54,807 bases of DNA from Pseudarthrobacter sp. C4D7 (GTDB lineage Bacteria > Actinomycetota > Actinomycetes > Actinomycetales > Micrococcaceae), in contig NZ_JABFMW010000019.1 in NCBI RefSeq assembly GCF_013359725.1, forward strand, positions 30,121 to 84,927, given 5' to 3'. Below are positions 11,363 through 19,058 of the stretch, piece after piece. The first letter of the stretch is position 1; every line of letters begins with the position of its first letter. The translations under genes were made by a program, and so were the position numbers. Under the pieces are notes generated by a model. That model made no database searches. It was given only the letters and a program-made list of their open reading frames with translations, and was not told where the DNA came from.

Positions 11363-12049
11363 TCAGTGCAGCAACTGCCATGCCCTGGGAATGGGGGCCG
11401 GAAGCAGGTGGCCCCGGCGGCGGAAGCCCAGTTTGTGGAGCACGGAGGACACCGTGGCGGCGACGTCGGCGTCCGGCAGCAGCATCTCGCTTCCGATCTG
11501 CGGATTGGTCAGGCCCCGGGCCATGAGGGCCAGCACGTTCCGTTCCGTGCGGGTCATTGCCTTAAGCCAGGGAGCGGAAGCGGTGGCGTACAGGCTTTCG
11601 GCCACCCGGTCCCGGAGGCCCGGGCCAATCGGGGGAATGCCGGCGGCGGTGCTGCGGATGCAGTTGATCAGTGCGTCGTTGTCTCCGATCCGCTTGAGCA
11701 CATACCCTGACGCGCCGGCCAGGACCGCGGCCCGCACTGCGTGCTGTTCATCCCACCCGGTGAGGATGAGGCAGCGCACGTCGGGCGCGGTGGAGCGCAG
11801 GTCGCGGCACACCTCGATGCCGGTGCCGTCCGGCAGCCTATCGTCCAGCACCACGATGTCCGGCTGCAGGATGTGGATCAGGCGGCGTGCCTCCGTGGCG
11901 GATCCACTTTCGCCAACCACATCGAAGCCAACGTGTTCCAGCAGGTCGCCAAGGCCCCTGCGGACCATTTCGTGGTCGTTAAGGATGAAGACCCGGATGG
12001 GTTGGACGGGCGACCAGGCCTCGCCGGGGGGTTCTGCACGTGTATTCAT
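11363..12049 (-). CDS. DevR/NarL-type response regulator with atypical receiver and recognition helix
   Basis: The chosen ATG at 12049 gives 228 residues; the frame is open to 12139, but this start places the receiver at the usual distance. The receiver covers about 18-135: phospho-acceptor Asp69 (VVLDDRLPDG), Thr97 and Lys119 are present, but the acidic pair is Asn24-Asp25. The LuxR-type helix-turn-helix covers about 165-210 (MTRTERNVLALMARGLTNPQIG). The recognition helix reads DADVAATVSSVLHKLG, where DosR has EKTVKNYVSRLLAKLG, so the DNA-contacting basic and polar residues are replaced by Ala or Asp. It is convergent with the DevS-like kinase and is the obvious partner by position. DNA binding, if retained, must differ. 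Confidence 0.87.
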   Translation of the reverse strand: MNTRAEPPGEAWSPVQPIRVFILNDHEMVRRGLGDLLEHVGFDVVGESGSATEARRLIHILQPDIVVLDDRLPDGTGIEVCRDLRSTAPDVRCLILTGWDEQHAVRAAVLAGASGYVLKRIGDNDALINCIRSTAAGIPPIGPGLRDRVAESLYATASAPWLKAMTRTERNVLALMARGLTNPQIGSEMLLPDADVAATVSSVLHKLGFRRRGHLLPAPIPRAWQLLH

Positions 12050-12139
12050 GGAGATGCTCTCATCGGTTCGATGCCCTTCCCAACTGCCCTTTCCCTGCAG
12101 TCGCCCCTCCGGAAGGAACCCCATTAAATCATTCGGCAC

Positions 12140-12463
12140 TTAGGGCCAATCAATACCCAGCGCAGTGCCGGCAGAAGCCGGAACCTTCCGGGGGGCGCTG
12201 CAGACGGCGCAAACCGTGCTGTGTTCGGGACCAGTCACCCACTGATGGGACTCTTCCAGCCGGTATTCGTAACGGCCGCCGAGTTTCTGGAGCCGGTTCA
12301 GGGCAACGCTGGCGGTTTCCCAGGACCTCCAGCGGCCCACCACTCCGCCGCTGTCCTTGGAAATGACGTTGCACCCGCCGTGTCCCAGTTCGGCGTTGTG
12401 GTCCAGGCCGCCCGGCGGTTCGTTGCCGGCGTGTACGGCCCTGTATTCATCCAGTGTTGCCAT
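12140..12463 (-). CDS. Small conserved-looking protein of unknown function with C-terminal CxxC
   Basis: The protein has 107 residues; the ATG is preceded by GGAGG at eight bases, so translation is likely. The middle (CNVISKDSGGVVGRWRSWETA) and the segment RYEYRLEESHQWV look like a compact beta-rich fold. The C-terminal part holds VCAVCS, a possible metal-binding or redox CxxC pair. There is no signal peptide or membrane segment. It lies 24 bp downstream of the 179-residue unknown gene on the same strand, suggesting co-transcription. I do not recognise the family. Confidence 0.65.
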   Translation of the reverse strand: MATLDEYRAVHAGNEPPGGLDHNAELGHGGCNVISKDSGGVVGRWRSWETASVALNRLQKLGGRYEYRLEESHQWVTGPEHSTVCAVCSAPRKVPASAGTALGIDWP

Positions 12464-12487
12464 CGTCCGTACCTCCGGGGTGCTGGC

Positions 12488-13027
12488 TCAGGCGGCGTGC
12501 TGGTGCGGGCGGGCGAGGAACACTTCGAGCGCCTGGAGCGTGTCGACGGCGTCCTGGACAGCCTCATTGCGGTGCCGGTGCAGCCGGTGCAGCAGGTCTC
12601 CGTTGTACTGCAGGCGGCGGCGGGCAGTGTTGACGGTGCGGACGGCGTGGTCCAGGTCTTCCGGACGGCGTGGCAGGGCGCCGGTCATGCACTGGAGCGA
12701 AGCAAGGGCAACAGCGAGGACATTGGCGTCCATCTGCCGCCCGGTTGCCCGGTGCCGGCGCAGCTGGGAGGCCAGGCCATCCCAGATCTCCTGGGCTGCT
12801 GCCCGGGCCACCTCGGTCCGGGCCTCGTTGGCGGACAAGCCCCGGTCCCGGAACTCCTTGAACAGCGGGTCGAACCGGCGGGCCCGCTCTTCGGCCTGCT
12901 TGATGCCGTCATCGGCGGGCGCTGCTGCCGGGGTGACGTTGGACGGGTGGAGGAGCATGCCACGGCGGCGTGCGGCGGCTGCCTGGGGCAGGGGAGCGGG
13001 ACGGAAGGTGAGGATGTCTGCGGACAT
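12488..13027 (-). CDS. Hypothetical helical protein, 179 residues
   Basis: The ATG at 13027 has GAAAGGG upstream. The product is largely helical, Ala/Arg-rich and charged, without signal peptide or membrane segments. It begins with a low-complexity stretch, then EERARRFDPLFKEFRDRG and repeated heptad-like positions to the C-terminus, ending in a His-rich tail. This gives an impression of a soluble, possibly coiled-coil protein. It precedes the 107-residue CxxC protein and may share its transcript. No family is recognised. Confidence 0.6.
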   Translation of the reverse strand: MSADILTFRPAPLPQAAAARRRGMLLHPSNVTPAAAPADDGIKQAEERARRFDPLFKEFRDRGLSANEARTEVARAAAQEIWDGLASQLRRHRATGRQMDANVLAVALASLQCMTGALPRRPEDLDHAVRTVNTARRRLQYNGDLLHRLHRHRNEAVQDAVDTLQALEVFLARPHQHAA

Positions 13028-13347
13028 GGCGGCCCTTTCAGGATCCAGCCGGCGGGGAGCGGCTGCACGACGGCGGCATTCCTTGACGGAGCCTCCGGCG
13101 GAAAGTCACGGGTTCAGCTATTGAAAGCCGTCCGGCCCCGCAGTGTGGGGACCCGGACGGGTGCCCTACAAGGATGCCAAGCAGCCTGTGCCCGCTATAG
13201 GGCTGAAGGTCCCGTCCTCAACACGGGACTTCGGCGCTGCCCTGCAGCGGGCGGGGGCTTTGTGCCCTGTTTCAGGGCCCGGGCCGGACCTAGCCTGAAC
13301 ATGAGCAGCGCGGTGGACGGCCGCCTGCCGGAAACGGGAGGCACTCG
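13028..13347. repeat. 320-bp gene-free stretch with two short inverted repeats
   Basis: No coding frame here looks real. Two compact inverted repeats stand out: GTCCCGT-cctcaac-ACGGGAC at 13209-13229 and GCCCTG-TTT-CAGGGC at 13264-13278. They lie in the region between two divergent genes (12488-13027 minus, 13348-14049 plus). They are possible operators or leader hairpins. The first contains a GGGACTT half-site reminiscent of DevR boxes but lacks a matching second half at DevR spacing. Confidence 0.4.
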
Positions 13348-14049
13348 GTGAAATCGGCAAACGCAAGCATCACCGCAGGCGTGGTCCTCATTGTTCTGGG
13401 CGGGCTGCTGCTCCTCGACCGTTTCGGCGTCATGGACACAGCCGCCTTCGTGGCGCCGCTGATCTTCGCGTCAGTAGGCGTCCTGTTCCTCTCGCTGTTC
13501 GTCCGGCGCCGGGAAAACTGGTGGGCAGCCATCCCCGGGTCGGTGTTCCTGGGCCTGGCCGCGGTGACCACCGCCACACAGCTCACCGGAGGTGCCTGGG
13601 GCGCAGCCTTCCTGTTTCTTTTCATGGGCGCCGGGTTCGGGGCTGTCTTTGTGCGGGAGCGGGGCAATTGGTGGGCGCTGATCCCGTCCGGTGTCATGTT
13701 CACCCTCGCGGTCATTGTGGCCCTTCCACAGGAACTGCAGGGCACGCCCACAGCCGCTGTCCTCTTCCTGGGCCTGGCAGCAACCTTTGGTGTGCTGTCC
13801 CTCATCCCGGTCCGCGTCGAGGACGCCAGCGGGCATACGGAGCGGATGAAGTGGCCGCTGATTCCGGCCGGCATCCTCGCCGTCATGGGCCTGATCTTCG
13901 TCCTGCAGGCCATGGCGGTGCTCATTGCCGCGGACTTCGCCTTCCCCGCCGTCATGATCCTGGCGGGGCTCGCCCTGATGGTCTACGCCTTCCGTTCCCA
14001 CCGCGGCGGCGGGCAGAAGGCACACAGCCCCGGACCCCGGGCAGGCTGA
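13348..14049 (+). CDS. Multi-pass membrane protein, LiaF/DUF5668-like
   Basis: Translation starts at a GTG at 13348, with GGAGG eight bases upstream. The 233 residues contain about seven to eight hydrophobic segments arranged as repeated two-helix units (ITAGVVLIVLGGLLLLDRFGVMD at the N-terminus). Short Arg-rich loops such as FVRRRENWW and FVRERGNWW occur at equivalent points, indicating an internal repeat. The first unit resembles the LiaF/DUF5668 transmembrane module found in envelope-stress membrane proteins. No catalytic residues are evident. A role in envelope sensing is a guess. Confidence 0.7.
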   Translation: MKSANASITAGVVLIVLGGLLLLDRFGVMDTAAFVAPLIFASVGVLFLSLFVRRRENWWAAIPGSVFLGLAAVTTATQLTGGAWGAAFLFLFMGAGFGAVFVRERGNWWALIPSGVMFTLAVIVALPQELQGTPTAAVLFLGLAATFGVLSLIPVRVEDASGHTERMKWPLIPAGILAVMGLIFVLQAMAVLIAADFAFPAVMILAGLALMVYAFRSHRGGGQKAHSPGPRAG

Positions 14050-14075
14050 CGCTTCAGGCTGCCCGGCAAACAGCC

Positions 14076-14984
14076 TCATGACGTACCGGTGCTGCCCTCT
14101 GCCCTCGCCTTGATAGCGGCCAGTTGTTCTGCCTGGCCGTGCTCGGACATCTTGATGATGAGCGCATCCACCGCAGCCTCCGCCATGTTCCGCGGGAAGG
14201 TGTCGGACCGGATGACCAGCCGCGTTCCACCGTCCTCGGGCGTTACCTCCACCCGGAAAACGGGGCCCAAGGCCGCTTTGGACGCGAAGTGGCTGTTCTG
14301 CACGTATTCGATGTATTCGTGGGTGGTTTTGAGTGGAATGCCCAGGACCTTCCACGCCGCGTGGAACGTGGTCCCCACACCCTCAGGGGTGGTCACCAGC
14401 TCCGAGATCTGCACGTCCGGGCCCAGCCAGACCCGCGGATCCTTGACCACATCGAACACGGTCTCCACGGGGGCGGCAATGCTGACGCTGTCGGAGGAGG
14501 TCAGCGTTTGGGTGAACGTCGCTTCGCTTGCGTGCGGAACTGCCTTCTTTCCGCCCTCCACCAGGCTTTTGACGTTGGCCACCATGCCCTTGATGTCGTC
14601 TTCGTTCACCCGGGTGAACAGCGCCTGGGCGGGAACCCGGACCACGGGCACGGCAATTTCCAGGGCGGATTCAACGGCCAGTTCCGTGGCTCCGCCATCG
14701 GCCGGTTCCAGCGAAAAAGTGATGACTGGGCCTACGGACGCCTTGGACACAATGCGCTTGTTGGGGATCACTTCCCGGTACTCGTGGGTCACGTGCAGGG
14801 GAATGCCCCACGCCTTGGCGGACCAGCGCGCAGACGTTCCCACGCCGTCGGGCTTGATGTCCAGGTCCGTGACTTCGCTGTCTCCAGGGAAGGCGGTCAT
14901 CCAGTTTGTGGGGTCGCTCAGGAACCTGAAAACCGTATCCACGGGAGCCTTGATCACCGTGCTCTGGCGGATGGTCCTGGTCAT
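14076..14984 (-). CDS. Tandem SRPBCC (START/polyketide-cyclase-like) protein
   Basis: The ATG at 14984 is preceded by GGAAGGAGAAGGAC; upstream in-frame sequence has no better site. The 302 residues contain two SRPBCC domains, about 7-145 and 166-296, which are copies of each other. Compare HVTHEYREVIPNKRIVSKAS (from residue 64) with KTTHEYIEYVQNSHFASKAA (from residue 219), and APVDTVF with APVETVF. SRPBCC folds bind hydrophobic ligands in a deep cavity, so a carrier, hydrolase or cyclase-like role is possible. The double-domain arrangement in one chain is unusual and indicates an internal duplication. Confidence 0.8.
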   Translation of the reverse strand: MTRTIRQSTVIKAPVDTVFRFLSDPTNWMTAFPGDSEVTDLDIKPDGVGTSARWSAKAWGIPLHVTHEYREVIPNKRIVSKASVGPVITFSLEPADGGATELAVESALEIAVPVVRVPAQALFTRVNEDDIKGMVANVKSLVEGGKKAVPHASEATFTQTLTSSDSVSIAAPVETVFDVVKDPRVWLGPDVQISELVTTPEGVGTTFHAAWKVLGIPLKTTHEYIEYVQNSHFASKAALGPVFRVEVTPEDGGTRLVIRSDTFPRNMAEAAVDALIIKMSEHGQAEQLAAIKARAEGSTGTS

Positions 14985-15137
14985 GTCCTTCTCCTTCCCG
15001 GCAGGTCCGGCAGTGGCGCCGCGCCCCTTCCAGTGCACTCCCCGGGGCACGGCAGGAACAGAGGAAAAGGTCCCAGCAGCCGTGCGGCCGCGGCTGACCA
15101 GTGCGCAAGGAGCCACCCTGCGGCCTGCTCCGGCCGG

Positions 15138-16397
15138 TCAGCCGCGCGCCGCCAGGTGCTCCGCTACCTCGCGGGCATCCGGTCCCACACCGGCCAGGGT
15201 GGCGGAGATGTGCCGGGTAAGCCAGGGAAGTCCCACGGCATACAGGCCAGGGATTTCCGTGACGCCGCGGGTGTGCCGCGGGTAGCTCCACTCATCAAGG
15301 ATGGGGAAGTCCAGCATGCTGAAATCGAGCCGGTAGCCGGTGCACCAGATGACCGAGGTGATGCCCTCCGCCTCCAGGTCCAGGCGTGCCCCGGACTCCG
15401 GCGGGAGCCAGTGGTCCTCCACAGGCTCCTCCGGGGCGGGTGCCTCCAGGCGGGCCGCGGCAATCAGGGCGTCGGCGAGGCGCTGCAGCCGCTGGCTGAA
15501 GCCCGCCTCCACCAGCGCGAGGCGCTGGGGGAGGTCGTCCGTGAACGCGAGTACGCCCTGGTCCGCCCCCTCAAACCTGCCGTGCAGCCGTACGCCCCGC
15601 TGTCCCAGCCCGCGCAGCCGGACACTGTGCCCGCCCTCGGTGCCGGACAACAGGGGATTGCACTGGAACCGGGCTGCGGGCGAGGGGAGCGCACCCACCT
15701 GGAGTGCCCCGATGCCGTACTCCGGGCCGTGCAGGTTGACCTGGACAATCCAGTGGAAAATGTCCTGGCCCCGGTACCGGCGGGGCGCCTCCGGGCAGGT
15801 GGACACGGACAAGTGAACGGTCCGCCCGGCGTCGAGCAGGTCTTCGGTGATCTGGCCGCCGGACTGCCCGGTGCCCACTACCAGGACGGCTCCGTCGGGG
15901 AGCTGGGCGGGGTTGCGGTAGTCATGGCTGTGAAGCTGCAGGACGTGGGGAGGAAGCACGACGGCGGGCGGCACCTTTGGCAGCTGGAAGGCGCCATTGG
16001 CCAGGACCACGTTCCTGGCCCGCCAGGTATGCGTGCCGGTCTCCACCGCGAAGCCGCCGCCGTCCCCCTGCGCGATCCGCGTGACATCCGTTCCGAGCTG
16101 CACGGGGGCGGAAATCCGGCGCGCATAATCCCTGAAGAGGTCCACCACCTCGTCGCGGGAAATGAAGCCGTCCGGGTCCGGCCCCGTGTACGGCCGGCCG
16201 GGAAGCCCCAGGCCGAAATTGGGCGTGTTCAGGTAGAACGAGTCCCACCGGTCCTGCCAGGCCCCGCCCAGGGCGTCCCGCCGTTCGAGCAGCACGTGCT
16301 CCACGCCATGCCGGCCCAGCCAGTAACTGGCCGCCAGCCCGGCCTGTCCGGCACCGACCACCAGGGTGTGGGTGTCCTCCCCGGCCACTGCTGGCAT
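15138..16397 (-). CDS. FAD-dependent oxidoreductase, flavin monooxygenase-like
   Basis: The start at the ATG at 16397 gives 419 residues; the frame is open further upstream but overlaps the TfoX-like gene. The FAD-binding motif GAGQAG occurs near residue 14, a second dinucleotide-binding GTGQSG in the middle, and the FMO-type WCTGYRLDFS segment near the C-terminus. Such enzymes use NADPH and FAD to oxygenate small or drug-like molecules (CzcO/YUCCA/FMO superfamily). Its start is two bases after the stop of the preceding TfoX-like gene, so translation is probably coupled. The substrate is unknown. Confidence 0.85.
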   Translation of the reverse strand: MPAVAGEDTHTLVVGAGQAGLAASYWLGRHGVEHVLLERRDALGGAWQDRWDSFYLNTPNFGLGLPGRPYTGPDPDGFISRDEVVDLFRDYARRISAPVQLGTDVTRIAQGDGGGFAVETGTHTWRARNVVLANGAFQLPKVPPAVVLPPHVLQLHSHDYRNPAQLPDGAVLVVGTGQSGGQITEDLLDAGRTVHLSVSTCPEAPRRYRGQDIFHWIVQVNLHGPEYGIGALQVGALPSPAARFQCNPLLSGTEGGHSVRLRGLGQRGVRLHGRFEGADQGVLAFTDDLPQRLALVEAGFSQRLQRLADALIAAARLEAPAPEEPVEDHWLPPESGARLDLEAEGITSVIWCTGYRLDFSMLDFPILDEWSYPRHTRGVTEIPGLYAVGLPWLTRHISATLAGVGPDAREVAEHLAARG

Positions 16398-16399
16398 GG

Positions 16400-16810
16400 C
16401 TACGTCGCCGCCCCTGCACGTGTCCGGTGAGCGGCGGCACGGGGCCGGGGCTCCCTGGGCGCTTTGGGCGGCAGGGAGGCAACGTAAGCCAGTGCCTTTT
16501 CCGCCCATGCCCGCGCCCGGGTGTCGTCGCCGTCGCCCTCTTCATTCCACATGTCCGGCAGTCCGGTGTAGCCTCCCATGGGCCTCTCCGCCGGGCCGAA
16601 CGGGACGGTCCGTTCGGATGATTCAAGCACCTGCCTGTCCTCAGGCGAGAGTTTGACCCCGATGGTGGATCCGAACAGCCCGGCGAACATGTTGCCGTTG
16701 ATGAACGCGCCGAGGTTGCCGAACATCGGCTTGACCACCACGCCGGAATGGCTGGGTACAACGCGGCGGAACCGCTCTTTTTCTTCCTCGGTGGCCTTGG
16801 GCATGTCCAT
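16400..16810 (-). CDS. TfoX N-terminal domain protein
   Basis: The protein has 136 residues. The core KPMFGNLGAFINGNMFAGLF followed by IGVKLSPEDRQ is the recognisable TfoX_N fold. TfoX/Sxy of gamma-proteobacteria regulates competence, but stand-alone TfoX_N proteins are common in actinobacteria with no proven role, so competence should not be inferred. The C-terminus is a basic, Pro/Arg-rich extension (PREPRPRAAAHRTRAG). The stop TAG is followed after two bases by the ATG of the flavoprotein, forming a tight two-gene unit. Confidence 0.85.
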   Translation of the reverse strand: MDMPKATEEEKERFRRVVPSHSGVVVKPMFGNLGAFINGNMFAGLFGSTIGVKLSPEDRQVLESSERTVPFGPAERPMGGYTGLPDMWNEEGDGDDTRARAWAEKALAYVASLPPKAPREPRPRAAAHRTRAGAAT

Positions 16811-17172
16811 GGCTTGATCTCCCGGTGACAGGGTTTCCTCAGGATCTGGATGCAGGATATGCCTGTTGGCAGCCGCCGTCGAGGGTCTTTGTGCCGGGCG
16901 CCGCAGGTGCCGGGATGCCGTTGGTGCGGCGGGGGCCTCCGGCGTTGCGGGGCGACTCGGCGGGGGTAGTAAATGGCCGGACAGGCGCTTAATTAGGCGT
17001 GGGCCGGATCTCCTGTAGTGTAGAACCTGTTGTTGTGTTTATGCAGTTGGTAGTTCAGGCAGTACGCACGGTCGAAAGCCCGTGTTCTTCTGAAGTAGCG
17101 GTCTTTGAACACCCCACGCCGGAGGGCCCGAAAGTCGGGACGTTCCCTCCACCTTCACGAAGGACAAAAATA
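16811..17172 (+). promoter_or_regulatory. cspA promoter region and long 5' leader
   Basis: This 362-bp gap separates the divergent TfoX-like gene and cspA. A -10-like TAGTGT sits about 17016-17021. The roughly 145-base transcribed leader before the cspA ATG has the T/G-rich start (TTGTTGTGTTTATGCAG) and length typical of cold-shock mRNAs. A nested hairpin lies at 17121-17150: outer GGAGGG (17121-17126) pairs with CCCTCC (17145-17150), and inner CCCGA pairs with TCGGG. AAGGAC lies about eight bases before the ATG. Long csp leaders usually control translation by temperature. Confidence 0.55.
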
Positions 17173-17376
17173 ATGGCTACTGGTACCGTCAAATGGTTTA
17201 ACGCTGAAAAGGGCTTCGGCTTCATCTCCCCGGACGACTCCTCGCAGGACGTGTTCGCACACTACTCCGCGATCAACTCCTCCGGCTTCCGCTCCCTCGA
17301 AGAGAACCAGAAGGTTTCCTTCGACACCGAGCAGGGCCCCAAGGGTCCCCAGGCCACCAACATCCAGGCTCTCTAA
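17173..17376 (+). CDS. cspA: Cold shock protein, CspA family
   Basis: This is a 67-residue single cold-shock domain. Both RNA-binding motifs are visible: [10 protein letters not shown] (RNP1) and DVFAHYSAI (RNP2). It binds single-stranded RNA and DNA and acts as an RNA chaperone. The long leader supports post-transcriptional control. Its intrinsic terminator, 31 bp downstream, has been split by the mobile element at 17430-20456, which could change 3'-end formation of this normally abundant transcript. Confidence 0.96.
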   Translation: MATGTVKWFNAEKGFGFISPDDSSQDVFAHYSAINSSGFRSLEENQKVSFDTEQGPKGPQATNIQAL

Positions 17377-17407
17377 TTTCCTAGAGACCCGGGGCCGTTA
17401 GGTTTCC

Positions 17408-17429
17408 AAAAAGCAGGGCCTGCCGATTT
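17408..17429 (+). terminator. Left arm of the interrupted cspA terminator, plus TTT target copy
   Basis: AAAAAGCAGGGCCTGCCGA (17408-17426) is the exact reverse complement of 20461-20479. With the mobile element removed, the two arms form a 19-bp perfect stem closed by a TTTT loop and followed by T residues, the expected form of an intrinsic terminator 31 bp after the cspA stop. The three T at 17427-17429 are the left copy of the apparent target duplication. Confidence 0.85.
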
Positions 17430-17454
17430 TGAACTGGTCCCCGAAAGTTGGACT
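17430..17454 (+). repeat. Left terminal inverted repeat of the IS3-family element
   Basis: It begins TGAACTGGTCCCCGAAAG and matches the reverse complement of the right end at 24 of 25 positions; the mismatch is G versus C at position 7. Similarity stops abruptly at 17455, which defines the repeat length. Confidence 0.88.
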
Positions 17455-17498
17455 CGTAAATGTGCGAGCTCCACTTTAGCGGCTGGCGTCGGCTGTTC

Positions 17499-17535
17499 GA
17501 AGAAGTCCCCGTCCCACTCGGACGGGGACTTCTTC
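17499..17535. terminator. Strong hairpin inside the element, 16-bp stem
   Basis: GAAGAAGTCCCCGTCC (17499-17514) pairs perfectly with GGACGGGGACTTCTTC (17520-17535) around a five-base loop. It lies downstream of the minus-strand passenger genes and, on the plus strand, downstream of cspA. It could terminate either transcript, perhaps replacing the broken cspA terminator. Neither side has a clean T-run, so intrinsic termination is uncertain. Confidence 0.5.
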
Positions 17536-17625
17536 GTTAAACTCTTGCGCGTTTAGGGGTCGGGTCCTTTACGGCGCGATGAACGCTGCAGGCTAGCTGC
17601 TTCTCATGGCGAGCCTATGGCTGTA

Positions 17626-18297
17626 TCAATTGTTGTTGCGGACGAGAAAGTTCGGCGCCTGTCGGCTCCAGCCGGCCTCGTTCTTCACTGATTCCAAGCT
17701 GCTCTCTGCAGCCGCAGGAACCACCAACCAGCCTGCCTCAGTTCTATCCGGGGACTCGATTTTGAGGCCGTAGGACTCGAAGCTCTTCAACAGGGTGCAT
17801 CCCAGCGATTTGCTTTCCCCTCGGGCATCGACGGGAATCATGCAGATCGTCTTGCCGGCAGCGGCGCCATTTATGGTCTTTTCCGGGGCGGGGGCACCGT
17901 AGTACCTGATCGTTGCGCTGTGTCCCAGGAGCCTGGTCTGTGTCGGATCAATACCCGTATTGGCTAGAACCGGCAGGGCTCCGGCAGGCAGCTTATCCAC
18001 TTCCTGCTGAGCCCTGGTCAGTGATCCGATGATTCTCGAAGCGTCTTCCGATCGGTCCTCGGGCGTCAGAGCCAGTGCCAACGCACCAAGAACTAACCCA
18101 CCAGCGAGAGCGCCGGCGCCGATTCGCAGACCCAGTCGTTTCCGAGTGCTTGCTGATGAATCTTGCGGTCGCAGGTGTTGAAAATGGGACCGCTGACCCG
18201 GAGCATGCTCGCGGTTCTTTACTGCCTCCGACATTTCTATTAGCTGCTGTCGGAGCGCATTACTGCGGTCAGTCTGAAACTGTTGCGGTCTCACCAT
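17626..18297 (-). CDS. Single-pass membrane protein linked to the ECF sigma factor, possible anti-sigma partner
   Basis: The protein has 223 residues. The ATG overlaps the end of the sigma gene by seven bases, with GAGGGGAGAAC as ribosome site, so translation is coupled. The cytoplasmic N-terminus (about 1-55) is charged. One transmembrane helix lies at about 57-78 (LGLRIGAGALAGGLVLGALA). The extracytoplasmic remainder has two cysteines (KTICMIPVD and SLGCTLLKSF) that could form a disulphide. No zinc-binding HxxxCxxC anti-sigma motif is present. Architecture and position suggest a regulator or sensor for the sigma factor. I do not recognise the family. It is passenger DNA of the IS3-family element. 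Confidence 0.72.
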   Translation of the reverse strand: MVRPQQFQTDRSNALRQQLIEMSEAVKNREHAPGQRSHFQHLRPQDSSASTRKRLGLRIGAGALAGGLVLGALALALTPEDRSEDASRIIGSLTRAQQEVDKLPAGALPVLANTGIDPTQTRLLGHSATIRYYGAPAPEKTINGAAAGKTICMIPVDARGESKSLGCTLLKSFESYGLKIESPDRTEAGWLVVPAAAESSLESVKNEAGWSRQAPNFLVRNNN

Positions 18298-18902
18298 GTT
18301 CTCCCCTCGTGAAGTGAATGATCCGTTCGTCGCTGGGGCGAGGTCAGTTTCCCGTACAAAGCACCGAGCCTGGTCTTCGCGCGGTGCAGGCGGGATTTCA
18401 CGGTTCCCTCTGCAACACCGAGGGCCGCGGCAGCCTGCCGCAGGCTAAACCCCTCAATTACACACAAAGTGATTACGTCGCGATCCTGCACTTTGAGTCG
18501 CGAGAAAGCATCCCGCAAAGCCCTGGCCTCCGCTTCACGCTCCTCAGCATCAACAACTTCATCGGCGACATCCGCTGTCAGGGCCGGTGGCGGAAGCTGG
18601 TCCAAAAAGGCCCTGTAACGTCTTCGCTGGCGATTATGATTCCGGATCGTGTTACTTGCCGTGACCAGTAGCCAGGCAACTATGCTGCCGTTCACGATGC
18701 GCACGTACTCCCGCCGGCGCCAGGCTTCATAGAAGACGATGGCCGTCATGTCCTCCGCAGTATGGGCCGATCCAACGATCCGCATCGCATGCGTGAGCAC
18801 CCTGTCCCGATGACGATCGAACAGGGCCCCGAATGCATCTCCATCACCGTTGACCGCGAGCAGCCACAAGGCCTCATCCGTGTCATCTGATCCCCCACTC
18901 AT
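18291..18902 (-). CDS. ECF-type RNA polymerase sigma factor carried by the mobile element
   Basis: The protein has 203 residues. Region 2 covers about 20-95 (AFGALFDRHRDRVLTHAMRI, then AEDMTAIVFYEAWRR). A variable linker follows, then region 4 at about 130-185 (RLKVQDRDVITLCVIEGFSLR, then AEGTVKSRLHRAKTRLG). The size and the absence of regions 1 and 3 make it group IV (ECF). It would direct RNA polymerase to a private set of promoters. The promoter region carries GGAACC on the same strand, typical of ECF -35 elements, so autoregulation is possible. No target promoters were identified with confidence elsewhere in the window. Confidence 0.88.
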   Translation of the reverse strand: MSGGSDDTDEALWLLAVNGDGDAFGALFDRHRDRVLTHAMRIVGSAHTAEDMTAIVFYEAWRRREYVRIVNGSIVAWLLVTASNTIRNHNRQRRRYRAFLDQLPPPALTADVADEVVDAEEREAEARALRDAFSRLKVQDRDVITLCVIEGFSLRQAAAALGVAEGTVKSRLHRAKTRLGALYGKLTSPQRRTDHSLHEGRTW

Positions 18903-18907
18903 ACTTC

Positions 18908-18935
18908 ATAGTGTCCGGATCATCGGAATGGTTCC
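18908..18935 (-). promoter_or_regulatory. Candidate promoter of the passenger sigma gene
   Basis: On the minus strand GGAACC (18935-18930) is followed after 16 bases by CACTAT (18913-18908), five bases before the sigma ATG. GGAAC is the usual ECF-type -35 core. No ribosome site is seen, so the transcript could be leaderless. Confidence 0.4.
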
Positions 18936-19023
18936 ATCTTTTTTGTAAGAGAAGATGCTGAGGACAAATCAGGCTGCCGGCAGTCCCCATCAAGCTGCCG
19001 GAGGTCGACCCGCTCACCTGACT

Positions 19024-19058
19024 TGAAGTCGTCCCCTAGGGATGGCTGCGAGTGGACT
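19024..19058 (+). repeat. Decayed IS end just downstream of OrfB
   Basis: TGAAGTCGTCCCCTA at 19024 matches 12 of 15 positions of the left terminal repeat, and AGTGGACT at 19051-19058 resembles its inner part, with about ten extra bases between. This is where a simple 1.4-kb IS3 element would end. It looks like an older end that was superseded by the outer one at 17430. Confidence 0.5.

Noticed and set aside
13195..13230. DevR/DosR box upstream of 13348
   Set aside because: A GGGACTT half-site occurs, but the second half is not at the right spacing. The inverted repeat there is better described as a plain hairpin.
14124..16430. A 768-codon plus-strand frame
   Set aside because: It is antisense to the SRPBCC, flavoprotein and TfoX genes, which show clear motifs and ribosome sites. 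Its product has no recognisable domain.
16400..16810. Evidence for natural competence from the TfoX-like gene
   Set aside because: Only the N-terminal domain is present and no com or pil genes are seen. Such proteins are widespread in actinobacteria without competence.
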